This document shows, in pieces, positions 1-10,331 of a stretch of DNA of 38,756 bases (position 1 is its first letter; each line of letters starts with the position of its first letter). Position numbers and translations under genes: made by a program. Under the pieces are notes generated by a model. It saw nothing but the letters and a program-made list of their open reading frames with translations. It searched no databases and was not told where the DNA came from. Origin of the DNA: a virus. The stretch covers positions 1 through 38,756 of the IMG/VR virus record IMGVR_UViG_3300010885_031091; one strand, given 5' to 3'.

Positions 1-1542
1 CCTCCAGCGGGGCCGCCTCCGCAGATGCCTCAGGCTCAGGGAATGGCACCTCCTCCGGGCATGGCCTCTGGTGGTATTGCTGACCTCAAGAAGGGTGAGC
101 CAATCCACATGGATGGTGGTGGCCTTTCAGGCGGGATGATCCCAGATTATGTCGGGCCATTTGGAAAAGAGTCTTCACCGGACATGATGTCAGACAGCAG
201 CCTTATCGAGGCGGCCAAAAGCTCTGATCCGTCCGTCAGTCAAGCTGCCCGGTCGGAAATTGAAGCAAGAAATTCACAAAGCAACATTGGGGCTTTTGGG
301 TCTCGCCTGTCTCGCACTGGCAGGGCTATGGCAAGGGACGCAATAGCAATAGCCAAATATGGACTTAACCCAAATTCCGAAGGATATGGGCCTGATTCAA
401 GCGAGGCAATCAACTATCTTTCCAAAAAACGCGATCCTCTTGTTGTTAATGGAGATGTTGCTGCACCCCCTGCCTCCCCGGCAGCGGCAACTCCACTAGA
501 CACATCAAACATAACCCCCAGCGAGCCTGTTGCAGAAGCACAGCCCATGTACCGGCCAGACTTTAACTACGAAAGCACCGCCGCTCCCGCCGCTGCTGCG
601 CCTGAAGCGCAGCCTGCGTCCGCTTATGATCAGGCAATCCAGCGCCTCTTGAACCCGCCCGCCGCAGCAAAGGTGGCGAGGTCTTCCCCGGTGTCTGGCG
701 CGGCGGAGAAAGGTGCAACTAACACACAACCCCAGCGTGACTATGCCTCTGAGTACGAGACAAAGGTCAACGACTTGATGAGCAAGATGGGTGCTGACCC
801 CGAGAAGCGTCGGGAGCAAAACATCAACAATGCCCTTATGCAGGCTGGCCTTGGCATCGCTGGGTCCAAGGGACCCAACTTCATGAACGCCCTTGTGTCT
901 GGCGCTCAGCAGGGTCTAGGCACATATCAGACTGGCAATGAAGATATCCGCAAGCAGCAGCTTGCGGGTCTTGCTGGTCAGGTCACAGCCGCAGGCGAGC
1001 TTGCTGGCCTCCGTCAGAAGCAGGACATCTCCGCTCAGGACATCGCGTCTAGGCAGGCAATATCCAATCGAGAGACTGCGGCTAGGGAGGCAATCGCGGA
1101 GAGGGATCTTGAGGCTCGCTCGACCGATGCCGCCGCTCGTCGTGCTGAAACACTCGCGCTGACTCTTGCTCACAGCAAAGACATTCTGGCTCAGATCAAT
1201 GCCCCCAGCCCGGAGTACAGGTCAGATGTTGCAGCGAATGGAGCGAACGCTCCAAATGTTTACAACGCAAGACTGTTGGCGCCAATACTTACGTCACAGT
1301 CGGCGCTGGTGAACACCCTTGCTAAAGATCTAGCCCGCGTTGCTGCAACTGGAACCGCAGATCCAAACTACATCAAGCAACTTGAGGGCGAGCTTCAGGC
1401 TGAGAAGGATAGGCTGCGCGGTATACAGGATCAGTTTAGTGGTCTTATTGGGGTGCAGCCCGCAAGCTCCTCCACATCAACGTCCGATCCAAAGGAAGCC
1501 CTGCTTCGGCAGCAGTACCCCGGCTATGCTCTTACTCAGTAA
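1..1542 (+). CDS. virion-associated protein, C-terminal part (5' end outside window)
   Basis: The reading frame is open from the first base, so the true start lies upstream; an internal ATG at 25 is not a convincing start. At least 513 residues are visible. The N-terminal visible part is Pro/Gly/Met-rich with the motif SGGIADLKKG, a type of motif I know from virion-associated proteins of marine and alphaproteobacterial phages. The middle is Ala/Pro-rich and probably disordered. Residues around 330-400 are Ala/Arg/Glu-rich and look like a long helix. It directly precedes the giant internal virion protein (20-nt gap), so a role in the tail, ejectosome or internal core is likely. No enzymatic motif is seen and the exact function is unknown. 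Confidence 0.6.
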   Translation, partial: PPAGPPPQMPQAQGMAPPPGMASGGIADLKKGEPIHMDGGGLSGGMIPDYVGPFGKESSPDMMSDSSLIEAAKSSDPSVSQAARSEIEARNSQSNIGAFGSRLSRTGRAMARDAIAIAKYGLNPNSEGYGPDSSEAINYLSKKRDPLVVNGDVAAPPASPAAATPLDTSNITPSEPVAEAQPMYRPDFNYESTAAPAAAAPEAQPASAYDQAIQRLLNPPAAAKVARSSPVSGAAEKGATNTQPQRDYASEYETKVNDLMSKMGADPEKRREQNINNALMQAGLGIAGSKGPNFMNALVSGAQQGLGTYQTGNEDIRKQQLAGLAGQVTAAGELAGLRQKQDISAQDIASRQAISNRETAAREAIAERDLEARSTDAAARRAETLALTLAHSKDILAQINAPSPEYRSDVAANGANAPNVYNARLLAPILTSQSALVNTLAKDLARVAATGTADPNYIKQLEGELQAEKDRLRGIQDQFSGLIGVQPASSSTSTSDPKEALLRQQYPGYALTQ

Positions 1543-1562
1543 TCAAACCAAGGATAACCCCT

Positions 1563-4500
1563 ATGGCGGTCGCATATAACCCGACTACTGGTGAGGCCGT
1601 TTTCTGGAATGGAACAAGCTGGGCTCCAGCCACAGTTGCGGCCAATCCAAAGACCGGAGACAAGGTGGCTTGGGACGGGACCAACTGGTCGCCAATCGGC
1701 ACGCCTGCACCACAGACAAGTGTACTGTCGGACCTTGGTCAGTTCGCCAAGCGGGGTGTCGGCGAAGCGATTGGTCAGGTTGGGTATCTAGCTAACCGTC
1801 TTCCCGGTGACTACGGCACCGGCATGGAGAAGTACGGTGAGGAGATGGCTGCGTCCGCAGATCAGGCCATATCTCCTGAGGCCAAGGAGCGCGCAGCGCG
1901 TCCATATGTGACGGAGACTGAGCCCGGCAAAGGAACCTTTGGGACCAGCTATCAGTTCAACCCCTCTGCTATTGCTGGCATCCCGTATCAGGCGGCGGAG
2001 ATGGCTCCCGGTGCTGCCGTTGCCATTGGCGGCGGCTTGCTTGCGGGCTCAGGCGCTGTTGCGGCGTCTCCTTTAGAAGCCACTACTGGACTTGGCCTTC
2101 TCGCCCTTCGAGTGCTTGGTCCTCTTGGCGAAAGCACTGCTGCCAAGATGCTTGGCACCGCTGGTGTGGCGGCGGCAAGACAGTCAGGAGCATCGCTCCT
2201 TGAGAGCGCCGCTCCGGCTGTGGGCCAGCTTCTTCTGCGGACGCTGCCTGCTGATGCAATCATGGGCCTCCAGATGGGGGCCATAACCGGTCAGGCTACA
2301 GAGAAGCAGATCACCCAGCAGCTTCAGGCCAATCCCGATCAACTCACAAAGACACCTGAGGGCGTCGCCGCTCTTGCCAAGACCAATGGCAATGTTGAGG
2401 AGGCGATTAAGATTATTGCTGAGTCCACCTCTGGCACCGCAGCACTTCGCGGCGGTGTGCTTGGCGCTCTTGCTGGTGTACCCGGAAAGCTGTTTGAGGC
2501 CGGTGTTGTTCAACAGGGCTTTACACGGGGCGCTCTTAGTGATGCTGCAAAGGGCGCTGCCCTAGAAGGTATATCCGGCGCTGGCATTGGTGCTGGTCAG
2601 CAGTATATCGAAAACATTGAGGCCATGCCCTACACGCCCGGCCTGACGCCGGGCAAGGATGTGCTGAACTCAGCCATTCAGATGGGCGTGCTTAGCTCTG
2701 GCATTGGCGGTGGGTTAGGTGCGTTTCGTGGCGCGACCAAGGCGCGGGATATAACCCCAGAGCAATATGACCGCGCTCTTCAGATTGCCAACGATGCAAA
2801 CCTTCTGAGGGATATCCAGACTTTCCGGCAGTCTGAGGATGTGAACATCCGCGCCCGTGGTGAGCAGCTTGCACAACAGTTCGCAGAGGCGCAGCGCATC
2901 ATAGCGCTGCCGCCTCCTCCTCGTCCGGGTGAGGGTCCTGCCATTGTCCCCCCATCTTCCGCAGAAGATGCGTCATTTGCGTCCCCTCTATCTGGTCTGG
3001 ATGCCCGTCAGGTTATCGGCTGGGCAGAGACCAACGCCGCCCAGTACCCGGCTTTCAGGAGCATCCTTGATGCTCCGTTGGACATCAATGACAAGGCCAA
3101 GGCTCTCTTTGCTGCCGAACGGGATCAGGCGTCTAGGGTCTACACCAAAGCTCAGGCTGACCGGGACGCTGCCGTTAAGGCAGCGGAGATACAGCGTCAG
3201 CAGGAAGAAACAGCCCGCACACTGGCGGCGGCTGGAGAAAGTCAAACCACAAAATACCCTCGACGGTATGATGATGTGCGCGAAACTCCAGAGTGGCAGG
3301 AGTTGCATGGCAATTACTCTGACGTTGCCGGAGATGCAGTCGATTACTCCGATCCCGCCTACAAAGACATTGCTGGTAACCCCAAGCTTAAGGGTGCCAT
3401 CAAAGACAAGGCCCTTGCAGATCTGGCCGCACAGCGTCGTTCTGACTTCGAGCAGAAGCGTAGTGAGATTCTGGATGCGTTTGATGCTAGGCGTAAGGTA
3501 GAGCCAGAGGCTGGCGACCGTCAGACCCTTGCTGCTGCCAGCGATTTTCAAAAGTACCCGACTGGCTTTCGCCCTGATGAGGGAGACGCGAACTCACCAA
3601 CCCTCATTAACTACCTCCTCAGCATCAAGCCGGGAGAGGGGCCTCTCACTGGAGAGGTGCAGAATATTCTGGGCCTCAACGTAAGCGCCAAGGATGCTAG
3701 AGCGGCTATTGAAGCTCACTCTGATGGTCGCGGTCTCAACATCTTTGATACTCAACAGAACAAGTACGGAACGACGTTCGTCCGCAATGACGTGCGCACT
3801 GGAGGTCCCGAGGCCAACCGGGATGTGAGCAATCCACTCCGCCCTGCCGAACCTGCCGTTGAGACCGCCGCTCCTAGGAAAACCGGTCTCGATGTAACAC
3901 AGCCAGACACCCGCACGTTCGAGGAACCGGCTCCGGAGCCGGAGGTCGCTGACGTCAAGCTTGTGCAGGACTACATCAAGTCTGCAACTTTTGGCCAGAG
4001 GGTCACGCCAGAAAAAATTCAGAGCGAGACTGGCGCGGACATGGGTGTTGTTAAGTCTGAAATAGCTGCGCATTTCCCGGCAACGACGGCGCAGGAAGCC
4101 TTGCTTCGTGGGAATAGGGCCGGGATGCTCCGGCCTGATCCGAACAGGCCCGGTGCGTTTATACGCACAAAGGTTTCTGGAGAATCTGTTTTCAAGCCAA
4201 GGAAGACAGCGCCGAAGGACACGCGCCCTCCAGAGCAGAAGGTTCGGGACTACATTCGTGACCTAGACAAGGGTCGTATGGTGAGCCCAAGGGAGGTTGC
4301 CTCTGCCACTGGTGCCAGCGAAGAGATGGTCAGGCACGAACTTGAGTCACACACCTATGACCCCACCCGCAGTGCTATCGCGGAGTCGCTTCTTTCGAGC
4401 CGGGAGAAGCTTCTCACCAAGACTGGTGATGGGAACTATATCCGCAATAGCTCGCGCCCTGAGGCATCGGAGGCCGCATCACCCGCCGAAGAACGCATCC

Positions 4501-7500
4501 TGCGCACGCCTAATCTGGGGGCAAAGGAGCAAGTTGCACCTTCCTCTAAAGAGCCCTTGACGGCAGAGCGGATTGCGGAGGCTCGCAAGAACATTGGCTC
4601 GAAGCTCCGAGAGCTTCGGGCCATGGGCAAGGGCGGCAATGAACTGGCTAACTCTCTTGTCCGCGCACTGAAGGACCGTGAGCTTACGGACCAACAGGTC
4701 CTGCATGCCTTCGTGACTTCGGACATGATGGCAAAGCTCCTTGGCGTCACTGGTGCTGCGCCTCGCGTCGAGTTCATGAAGCAGCTTCTTCACCCCGAGA
4801 CCAAGGGTGAGGTTGGTGGTCTCGCCATGCGCAACCTTATCCAGATCTCTCTGGACAAGAAGTTCCTTGAGAACGTCCGTGAGACTGGTGCGCATGAGGC
4901 GTTCCACTTGCTTCAGGACATCATGGTTGCGCACGACCCCAAGGCTGCGTCCCTGCTGTTTGGCAAGCGTGTCGGCACCAATGCCGAGGGTCGCGGGATA
5001 TACGAGGGCGGTGCGTTTAAGGACGGCATGAAGCTCAGCGATGTCCCGACAGACATCAAGCGCGCCCTCCAGTCTGCAAGCCCCACACAGGGCGGTGAGA
5101 CCTACTGGCAGCGCCTTGAGAAGATGTTCGGGAAGGATGGCAGGTTCAAGGAAGCCTTCACCACACAGCGTGAGGCCATGGCATATGTCTTTGGCTCTCT
5201 CGCTGATGCCAAGATGCGTGGGTATTCCAACGCTGGCCTGCTGCCAATGTCAAAGCGCTTCACCAACTTTGCGGCAGGTGTGATGACCCGTCTGCGCAAC
5301 CTCCTGCGCGGTGAAGGGTATCGTAACGCCAACGACGTCCTGTCGGAGTACGCGACTGGCAAAACCCAGCGCGGCCTTGAAGCCGCGCCTGAATTGAATG
5401 GACGCCCTGAGTTTGCATGGACGGGAGAGAAGGGTGCCACTTGGCCCAAGGAAGTCCAGAAGACTGCCGAGGGCATGGAAGCCAACGGCGACACGCCAGA
5501 CATGATTTACTTTGCTACCGGCCTGCACCGTGGAGAGAAAGACGGCAAGTGGCGCAAGGAAGTGCCTGACGTAAACGCTGAGATTGATGCAGGTGAATTG
5601 ATTCACACGTTCCTAAACTTTGACAAAGATGGGAATTTGGTTAACTTTGATAGAAATGCTACGGCTGCACTAGAGGATATTTACGACCATAGGGATCTAT
5701 ATAACGAATATCCATTCCTCAAAGACTACGCCATCAAACTTATTCCTGAATCTGATGAGGGCAGAGTTGGTGGGCGTCATAGAGAGACTGAAAAAATAAT
5801 AGAGGTGTCTGGAAAACAGATAATGTCGTACCTCGATTACATGGTTAAAAAGCTGGCGAAACAAGATACCACGCCGAGTGAACCACTTTCGTGGACTTCA
5901 GTACCCGGCATTGCCGCGCACAAACTTCCAAGGATTATTGCGCACGAGATCCAGCATGCAATCCAGAGCCATGAGGGATTTGCGCTGGGAACTAATCCCG
6001 GTGCTGTAGAGCGCAGGATGCGAGAAGATGCTAAAAACCTTCTTGGATCCGTAAATGCCTTCAAAGATAAAGTGTATGCCGACATCAAAAATATGTCTGA
6101 CTTTGTGCGTGTTAATATGTTCCGTGACTTTAAGTCAAAGCATCCAGACATTGCCATAAGCGTACTTGATTTTCTGGATGGAAGCTCTGACAGGGTTAAG
6201 CTCTGGAGGAATGGAAATCAAATTCCTATCGCTGAACGCATCAAACTATTGAGGGAGCTAGAATCTAATTATGAGTTTGGACAGATCGTTAATTATCGTG
6301 ACCGTGCAGAAACAGCGCTTCAAAAAGCAAGAGATGCCGAGGGGCTTATTGTAGGAACCGAAGGTGGGTACAGCAAGTCAGACGCTGACCAGCACTATCT
6401 TAAGAATGCTGGGGAAACAGAGTCCAGAGATGTGGAGGGGCGACTTGATCTGACTACGGAAGAGCAGCGTCGAGCGCATCTTCCGGGAGAGATGGACTAC
6501 GTCCCATCATCAAAGGGCCGAGAGCATATCTTTGATGCTCCGTACTTTGAAAGCATAAGGGATGGCAGCGCGCTAGATCCATTTGCAAATATCCTTAAGG
6601 GGGTAAGGGCTACAATCAGCCGAGACATAGTTGACAGATATATGGAGGAGCGCTCAGAAGCTTCCGTGGTTGGAAAGGAGGAACTTACACCTTCCGAAAA
6701 CTCTGCCGTCTACAACGAGCCTAAGTCCAAGGGCAGTCCCGAGCGTTCCATTGCATACCACGCACCCTTCGAGGCCAGCACTGCCAAGCAGGCCAAGGAT
6801 GCGATGGACAACATCGAGCGCGACACCACTGGCATTATGCGCCGCACCTACAACAAGGTGTATGATGCACTGGTCACCAAGTGGGACCCCAAGGGGTCCC
6901 TCCCCATGTCTCAGAAGTACATGGGCCTTATGTATCTGACGCGAGGGAAGATTGCCCAGTTCAGCGAGAGCGCCCGCAAGCTTTACGATGTGATCAACAC
7001 TGCCAAGCCTGAAGAACGGGCGAAGGTATACGAGTACCTGATTAACAAGGGCGCTCCACTTCCTGCTGTACCCCCGAAGATACTGGAGGCAGCTAAGACC
7101 GCTAAGAGCGAGATCCTCAAGATTGGAGAGGACGCGGTCTACAAGGGGCTCCTGACACCGGAGCAGCTTAACCAGTACAAGGACGCATATCTGCCGCGCC
7201 TGTACCTCCAGTACATGCTTGAGGACGGTGGTCTTGGCGGCTCCGGTGGGTTCAAGACTGGTGATCAGGGGTGGCGCAAGGAGCGCATGAACCTGACGCC
7301 AGAGGAGCGCGCCCTCAAGGGTGAGATCAAGGACCCCGGCTTCCTCACCATGGCCGCATTGATCAGGCCGCAGCGTGACATGGCAATCCTCGACTTCCTT
7401 CAGGATGTTGCCAACGATAAGGAAGCGCAGTGGGTCCTGCCGAAGAGCATCGTTAACTGGCGCGGCAGGAATGTGTCTGCCTTCTGGCTGGCGAAAGAAG

Positions 7501-9182
7501 CCGACAAGCTTCTTGAGCGGTCGCTGATGGAGAGTGTTCCTGAGAACAAAGAACTCATGATCCGCATGGCCACAGGCATGAAGAAAGCCACCGCTGACAG
7601 CTTCGGCAGGGCGGAGCACAAGGACTACAAGAAGATCCCGACATCCGCCCGCTATGGCGCGCTCGCTGGCATGGAGGTCCGCAAGGAGATCTATGATGAC
7701 GTGGTCGGCATGGGCTCGTTCAACCCTGACCCCAACACTTGGCAGCGCTTGTTTGGTGAACAAAACTCCACGGTTGCCAATGCAGTGAACACATGGAAGG
7801 CAACAAAGACCGTCTATAATCTTCCCTCGCAGGTTCGCCAGCTTATAACCAACGCCGTCACGCTCCAGTTGTCTGGCGTTCCTCTGGCAAAGGTTCCGTT
7901 GCGCATCACTCAAGCGATTGACGCGATGGCAAACAACGGAGAGGCGTGGAGGATTGCCAAGGACTACGGGGTCACTGGCAGCGGCATGGCCGAGACCGAA
8001 CTGCGACCGGCCCTAGAAAAGTTGAAGTCATACCTTTCTGGCAACAAGGACGGGATGCTTAACCCGAACGGCCTGAGGGCTGCGCTTGGAAAGATCATCG
8101 TGGACAACCCGCAGAAGCTCTACTCGCTTGGCGATAGGGTCTACAAGGTTGCCAAGATCATTGACGAGATGGACAGGGCGCGTAAGGACGGAAGACTCTC
8201 GACGCCTGAGGGGCGTCGAGATGCTGAGCGGGATGCCGCCCTCGAAGCGCACAAGTATTTCTTTGACTATGCCAACGCTCATCCGTGGGTGAAGTCTGCC
8301 CGGTCCTCGCCGTTTGGCGCTCCGTTCCTGACCTACTACTACAAGATGGCCCCTGTTCTGGCCGAAACGATTCTCAAGAACCCGCAGCGCTTCATCCCGT
8401 GGATAGCCCTACATTATTCGCTGCCGCTCATGGCGGCGGCGATGTTCGATGTAAAGCAGGACGACCTCAAGCACCTGAAGAATACTCTTTCAAAGTTTCA
8501 GGCCGAGAACCCTGACGTGCTGCCGCTCCCTTACAGGGATGATCGTGGCAAGGTGGCGTTCTTCGACGTGGGCTACTTGTTTCCGTGGCAGATGTTTAGT
8601 GGCATAGCCAGTGCCTTTGCTCAGGGCGACCCTAGGAAAGCAATTCGGGCCACTGGCTTCCTTGGCAACCCGGCAATCAATGTCCCAGTCAACATCATGA
8701 GCAATGTTGATTCGTTCAACGGCAAGCCAATCTACAACGAGTTTGACCCGCCAAACCAGCAGATGGGCGACATGCTCAACTATGTCTGGGGTCAGGCCAT
8801 GCCCCCAATCTTCACGCAGTATGGTGCGGTTGGTAAGCTTGTGACCGACCACTTCCTGCACAACGGTGAGGGCGTGGACCGTAAGGGTAACCCCACTCTC
8901 TCCGGCGCTGAACTGTTTGGCCGGGCCATTGGCCTCAACGTCTACCCGACAGACCCGATACATCAGCGTGCGCAGCGTGTCGCGCAGATGGAGTACGACC
9001 TCAACAAGACCATATCGCGCAGGACATGGGCGATGCGAGATCACTCGCGCACGCGCGAGCAACTCAACGCCATCAATCAGGACTACGTGAACGACATCAA
9101 ACAGAAACAACAAGCAATTAGACAGTACATGCTGGACACGCAAATACCCGACAGCCTATTGCCAAAGCCAAGCACGCAGTGA
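1563..9182 (+). CDS. giant multidomain internal virion protein with LPD-type domains and two HExxH motifs
   Basis: 2539 residues; the ATG follows an AAGGA Shine-Dalgarno. In order: two tandem copies of an NPxTGxxVxWxGTxWxP repeat (residues about 5-49); Gly/Ala-rich hydrophobic stretches (about 140-390) that could cross or disturb a membrane; charged helical regions; two related winged-helix-like repeats (about 798-860 and 890-935); a HEAFH motif at 1111-1115; a second zinc-protease-like HEIQH at 1461-1465 inside a segment resembling LPD23-type polyvalent proteins; and a C-terminal part (about 2050-2380) resembling the LPD38 domain, with KATKTVYNLPSQVRQLITNA. Proteins of this class are packaged in the capsid and ejected with the DNA. 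I infer an ejection protein carrying peptidase-like effector domains. The 5590-6660 segment is visibly AT-richer than its flanks, suggesting domain insertion. Confidence 0.8.
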   Translation: MAVAYNPTTGEAVFWNGTSWAPATVAANPKTGDKVAWDGTNWSPIGTPAPQTSVLSDLGQFAKRGVGEAIGQVGYLANRLPGDYGTGMEKYGEEMAASADQAISPEAKERAARPYVTETEPGKGTFGTSYQFNPSAIAGIPYQAAEMAPGAAVAIGGGLLAGSGAVAASPLEATTGLGLLALRVLGPLGESTAAKMLGTAGVAAARQSGASLLESAAPAVGQLLLRTLPADAIMGLQMGAITGQATEKQITQQLQANPDQLTKTPEGVAALAKTNGNVEEAIKIIAESTSGTAALRGGVLGALAGVPGKLFEAGVVQQGFTRGALSDAAKGAALEGISGAGIGAGQQYIENIEAMPYTPGLTPGKDVLNSAIQMGVLSSGIGGGLGAFRGATKARDITPEQYDRALQIANDANLLRDIQTFRQSEDVNIRARGEQLAQQFAEAQRIIALPPPPRPGEGPAIVPPSSAEDASFASPLSGLDARQVIGWAETNAAQYPAFRSILDAPLDINDKAKALFAAERDQASRVYTKAQADRDAAVKAAEIQRQQEETARTLAAAGESQTTKYPRRYDDVRETPEWQELHGNYSDVAGDAVDYSDPAYKDIAGNPKLKGAIKDKALADLAAQRRSDFEQKRSEILDAFDARRKVEPEAGDRQTLAAASDFQKYPTGFRPDEGDANSPTLINYLLSIKPGEGPLTGEVQNILGLNVSAKDARAAIEAHSDGRGLNIFDTQQNKYGTTFVRNDVRTGGPEANRDVSNPLRPAEPAVETAAPRKTGLDVTQPDTRTFEEPAPEPEVADVKLVQDYIKSATFGQRVTPEKIQSETGADMGVVKSEIAAHFPATTAQEALLRGNRAGMLRPDPNRPGAFIRTKVSGESVFKPRKTAPKDTRPPEQKVRDYIRDLDKGRMVSPREVASATGASEEMVRHELESHTYDPTRSAIAESLLSSREKLLTKTGDGNYIRNSSRPEASEAASPAEERILRTPNLGAKEQVAPSSKEPLTAERIAEARKNIGSKLRELRAMGKGGNELANSLVRALKDRELTDQQVLHAFVTSDMMAKLLGVTGAAPRVEFMKQLLHPETKGEVGGLAMRNLIQISLDKKFLENVRETGAHEAFHLLQDIMVAHDPKAASLLFGKRVGTNAEGRGIYEGGAFKDGMKLSDVPTDIKRALQSASPTQGGETYWQRLEKMFGKDGRFKEAFTTQREAMAYVFGSLADAKMRGYSNAGLLPMSKRFTNFAAGVMTRLRNLLRGEGYRNANDVLSEYATGKTQRGLEAAPELNGRPEFAWTGEKGATWPKEVQKTAEGMEANGDTPDMIYFATGLHRGEKDGKWRKEVPDVNAEIDAGELIHTFLNFDKDGNLVNFDRNATAALEDIYDHRDLYNEYPFLKDYAIKLIPESDEGRVGGRHRETEKIIEVSGKQIMSYLDYMVKKLAKQDTTPSEPLSWTSVPGIAAHKLPRIIAHEIQHAIQSHEGFALGTNPGAVERRMREDAKNLLGSVNAFKDKVYADIKNMSDFVRVNMFRDFKSKHPDIAISVLDFLDGSSDRVKLWRNGNQIPIAERIKLLRELESNYEFGQIVNYRDRAETALQKARDAEGLIVGTEGGYSKSDADQHYLKNAGETESRDVEGRLDLTTEEQRRAHLPGEMDYVPSSKGREHIFDAPYFESIRDGSALDPFANILKGVRATISRDIVDRYMEERSEASVVGKEELTPSENSAVYNEPKSKGSPERSIAYHAPFEASTAKQAKDAMDNIERDTTGIMRRTYNKVYDALVTKWDPKGSLPMSQKYMGLMYLTRGKIAQFSESARKLYDVINTAKPEERAKVYEYLINKGAPLPAVPPKILEAAKTAKSEILKIGEDAVYKGLLTPEQLNQYKDAYLPRLYLQYMLEDGGLGGSGGFKTGDQGWRKERMNLTPEERALKGEIKDPGFLTMAALIRPQRDMAILDFLQDVANDKEAQWVLPKSIVNWRGRNVSAFWLAKEADKLLERSLMESVPENKELMIRMATGMKKATADSFGRAEHKDYKKIPTSARYGALAGMEVRKEIYDDVVGMGSFNPDPNTWQRLFGEQNSTVANAVNTWKATKTVYNLPSQVRQLITNAVTLQLSGVPLAKVPLRITQAIDAMANNGEAWRIAKDYGVTGSGMAETELRPALEKLKSYLSGNKDGMLNPNGLRAALGKIIVDNPQKLYSLGDRVYKVAKIIDEMDRARKDGRLSTPEGRRDAERDAALEAHKYFFDYANAHPWVKSARSSPFGAPFLTYYYKMAPVLAETILKNPQRFIPWIALHYSLPLMAAAMFDVKQDDLKHLKNTLSKFQAENPDVLPLPYRDDRGKVAFFDVGYLFPWQMFSGIASAFAQGDPRKAIRATGFLGNPAINVPVNIMSNVDSFNGKPIYNEFDPPNQQMGDMLNYVWGQAMPPIFTQYGAVGKLVTDHFLHNGEGVDRKGNPTLSGAELFGRAIGLNVYPTDPIHQRAQRVAQMEYDLNKTISRRTWAMRDHSRTREQLNAINQDYVNDIKQKQQAIRQYMLDTQIPDSLLPKPSTQ

Positions 9183-9212
9183 TTGGCGGCAGACTCAACC
9201 AAGGAGACGTGC

Positions 9213-10331
9213 ATGAGCGCGCCCCTAATATCAAAGGATCTGGCCGGAAGGTTCATTGAAGCAATAGAAGAAGCCCTCAGGGCCGGTTACCCGCCAAAGG
9301 GTATGGCCGACAAGAACAAGATCTCTGCCGTCAGGTTCGGCATCTTGCAGGTGGACCCGAAGCAACCAGTCTCTGGTCTGTCTAGCCGGTACATATCCAT
9401 CGTTCGTGCCGCCGGTAAGGAGCCGGACTGGACCCTGTACAAGAAACAGCGACAGCTTGACTTCCCGATCATACCCGATCCGAACATACCCATCGAGGAA
9501 CTGATCGAGCGCCTCTCCAATGACTTCGAGCGGCGCAACGCCACAGAGCAAGCCCGTAAGTGGTTTGAGATCAAGGTAAAGATAAAGGGTCCTATCGGCA
9601 TAGCATGGCTTGGCGACCCGCACCTTGGTGACAACGGCACCAACTGGCCCCTTCTGAAACGCCATGTGGAAATCATTCGATCCACGCCGGGTATGTTTGC
9701 CGCCAACATTGGCGACACCGAAAACAACTGGGCAGGCAGGCTTGCCCATCTTTACAGCCAGCAGGATACGAGCCGAGCCACAGAGAGGCAGCTTACTGAA
9801 TGGCTGTTCTCAAAGAGTGGACTGGCGTGGATGGTTCTGCTTCTGGGCAACCACGATGTGTGGGGGAACAATGAGGATGCGTTGTCTCGCATCTCCAGAG
9901 GCGGCGCTCCTCTTTCCGACTGGTCCGCGCAGTTCAAACTCACCTTCCCCAACAAGAAAGAAGTAAAGATCTGGGCAAGCCATGACTTCCCCGGACACAG
10001 CCAGTGGAACCCCCTTCACGGGCCACAGAAGACTGCCAAGTTTACTGGAGCGGCAAGCCTGTATATCTGCGGACACAAGCACAACTGGAGCCTCTTCCAA
10101 GGCGAGGACGAGCATCGAGGCGATGTCTACTGGCTGGCCCGTGCGCGTGGGTACAAACACATCGACAGCTACGGCGCTCATCTTGGACATGGATCACAGC
10201 AGAATGGATCAGCTATCGTGTCGGTGATAGACCCCGATGCCAAAGGCCCTAACATCATGCAGTGCTTTGCTGATGTCGAGCAGGCGGCTTCATACCTAAA
10301 CTTCCTTCGCAAGCGAGGCGGATATGACTGA
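9213..10331 (+). CDS. calcineurin-like metallophosphoesterase
   Basis: 372 residues. The ATG at 9213 is chosen over the TTG at 9183 because AAGGAG lies 6 nt upstream of it. The dimetal phosphoesterase motifs are in order: GDPHLGD (D135, H137), NIGDTEN, LGNHDVW (N213, H214, D215), ASHDFPGHSQ and CGHKH (H288, H290). This is a complete active site, so the protein is probably an active phosphodiesterase or phosphatase on nucleic acid or nucleotide substrates. The first about 90 residues look like a separate helical, possibly DNA-binding, domain. It lies between the virion and lysis genes, so expression with late genes is likely. The substrate cannot be told from sequence. Confidence 0.9.
   Translation: MSAPLISKDLAGRFIEAIEEALRAGYPPKGMADKNKISAVRFGILQVDPKQPVSGLSSRYISIVRAAGKEPDWTLYKKQRQLDFPIIPDPNIPIEELIERLSNDFERRNATEQARKWFEIKVKIKGPIGIAWLGDPHLGDNGTNWPLLKRHVEIIRSTPGMFAANIGDTENNWAGRLAHLYSQQDTSRATERQLTEWLFSKSGLAWMVLLLGNHDVWGNNEDALSRISRGGAPLSDWSAQFKLTFPNKKEVKIWASHDFPGHSQWNPLHGPQKTAKFTGAASLYICGHKHNWSLFQGEDEHRGDVYWLARARGYKHIDSYGAHLGHGSQQNGSAIVSVIDPDAKGPNIMQCFADVEQAASYLNFLRKRGGYD

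Noticed and set aside
6654-7913. 419-aa open frame on the minus strand within the giant virion protein gene
   Set aside because: Shadow of a GC-rich coding strand; no start signals or recognisable domain.
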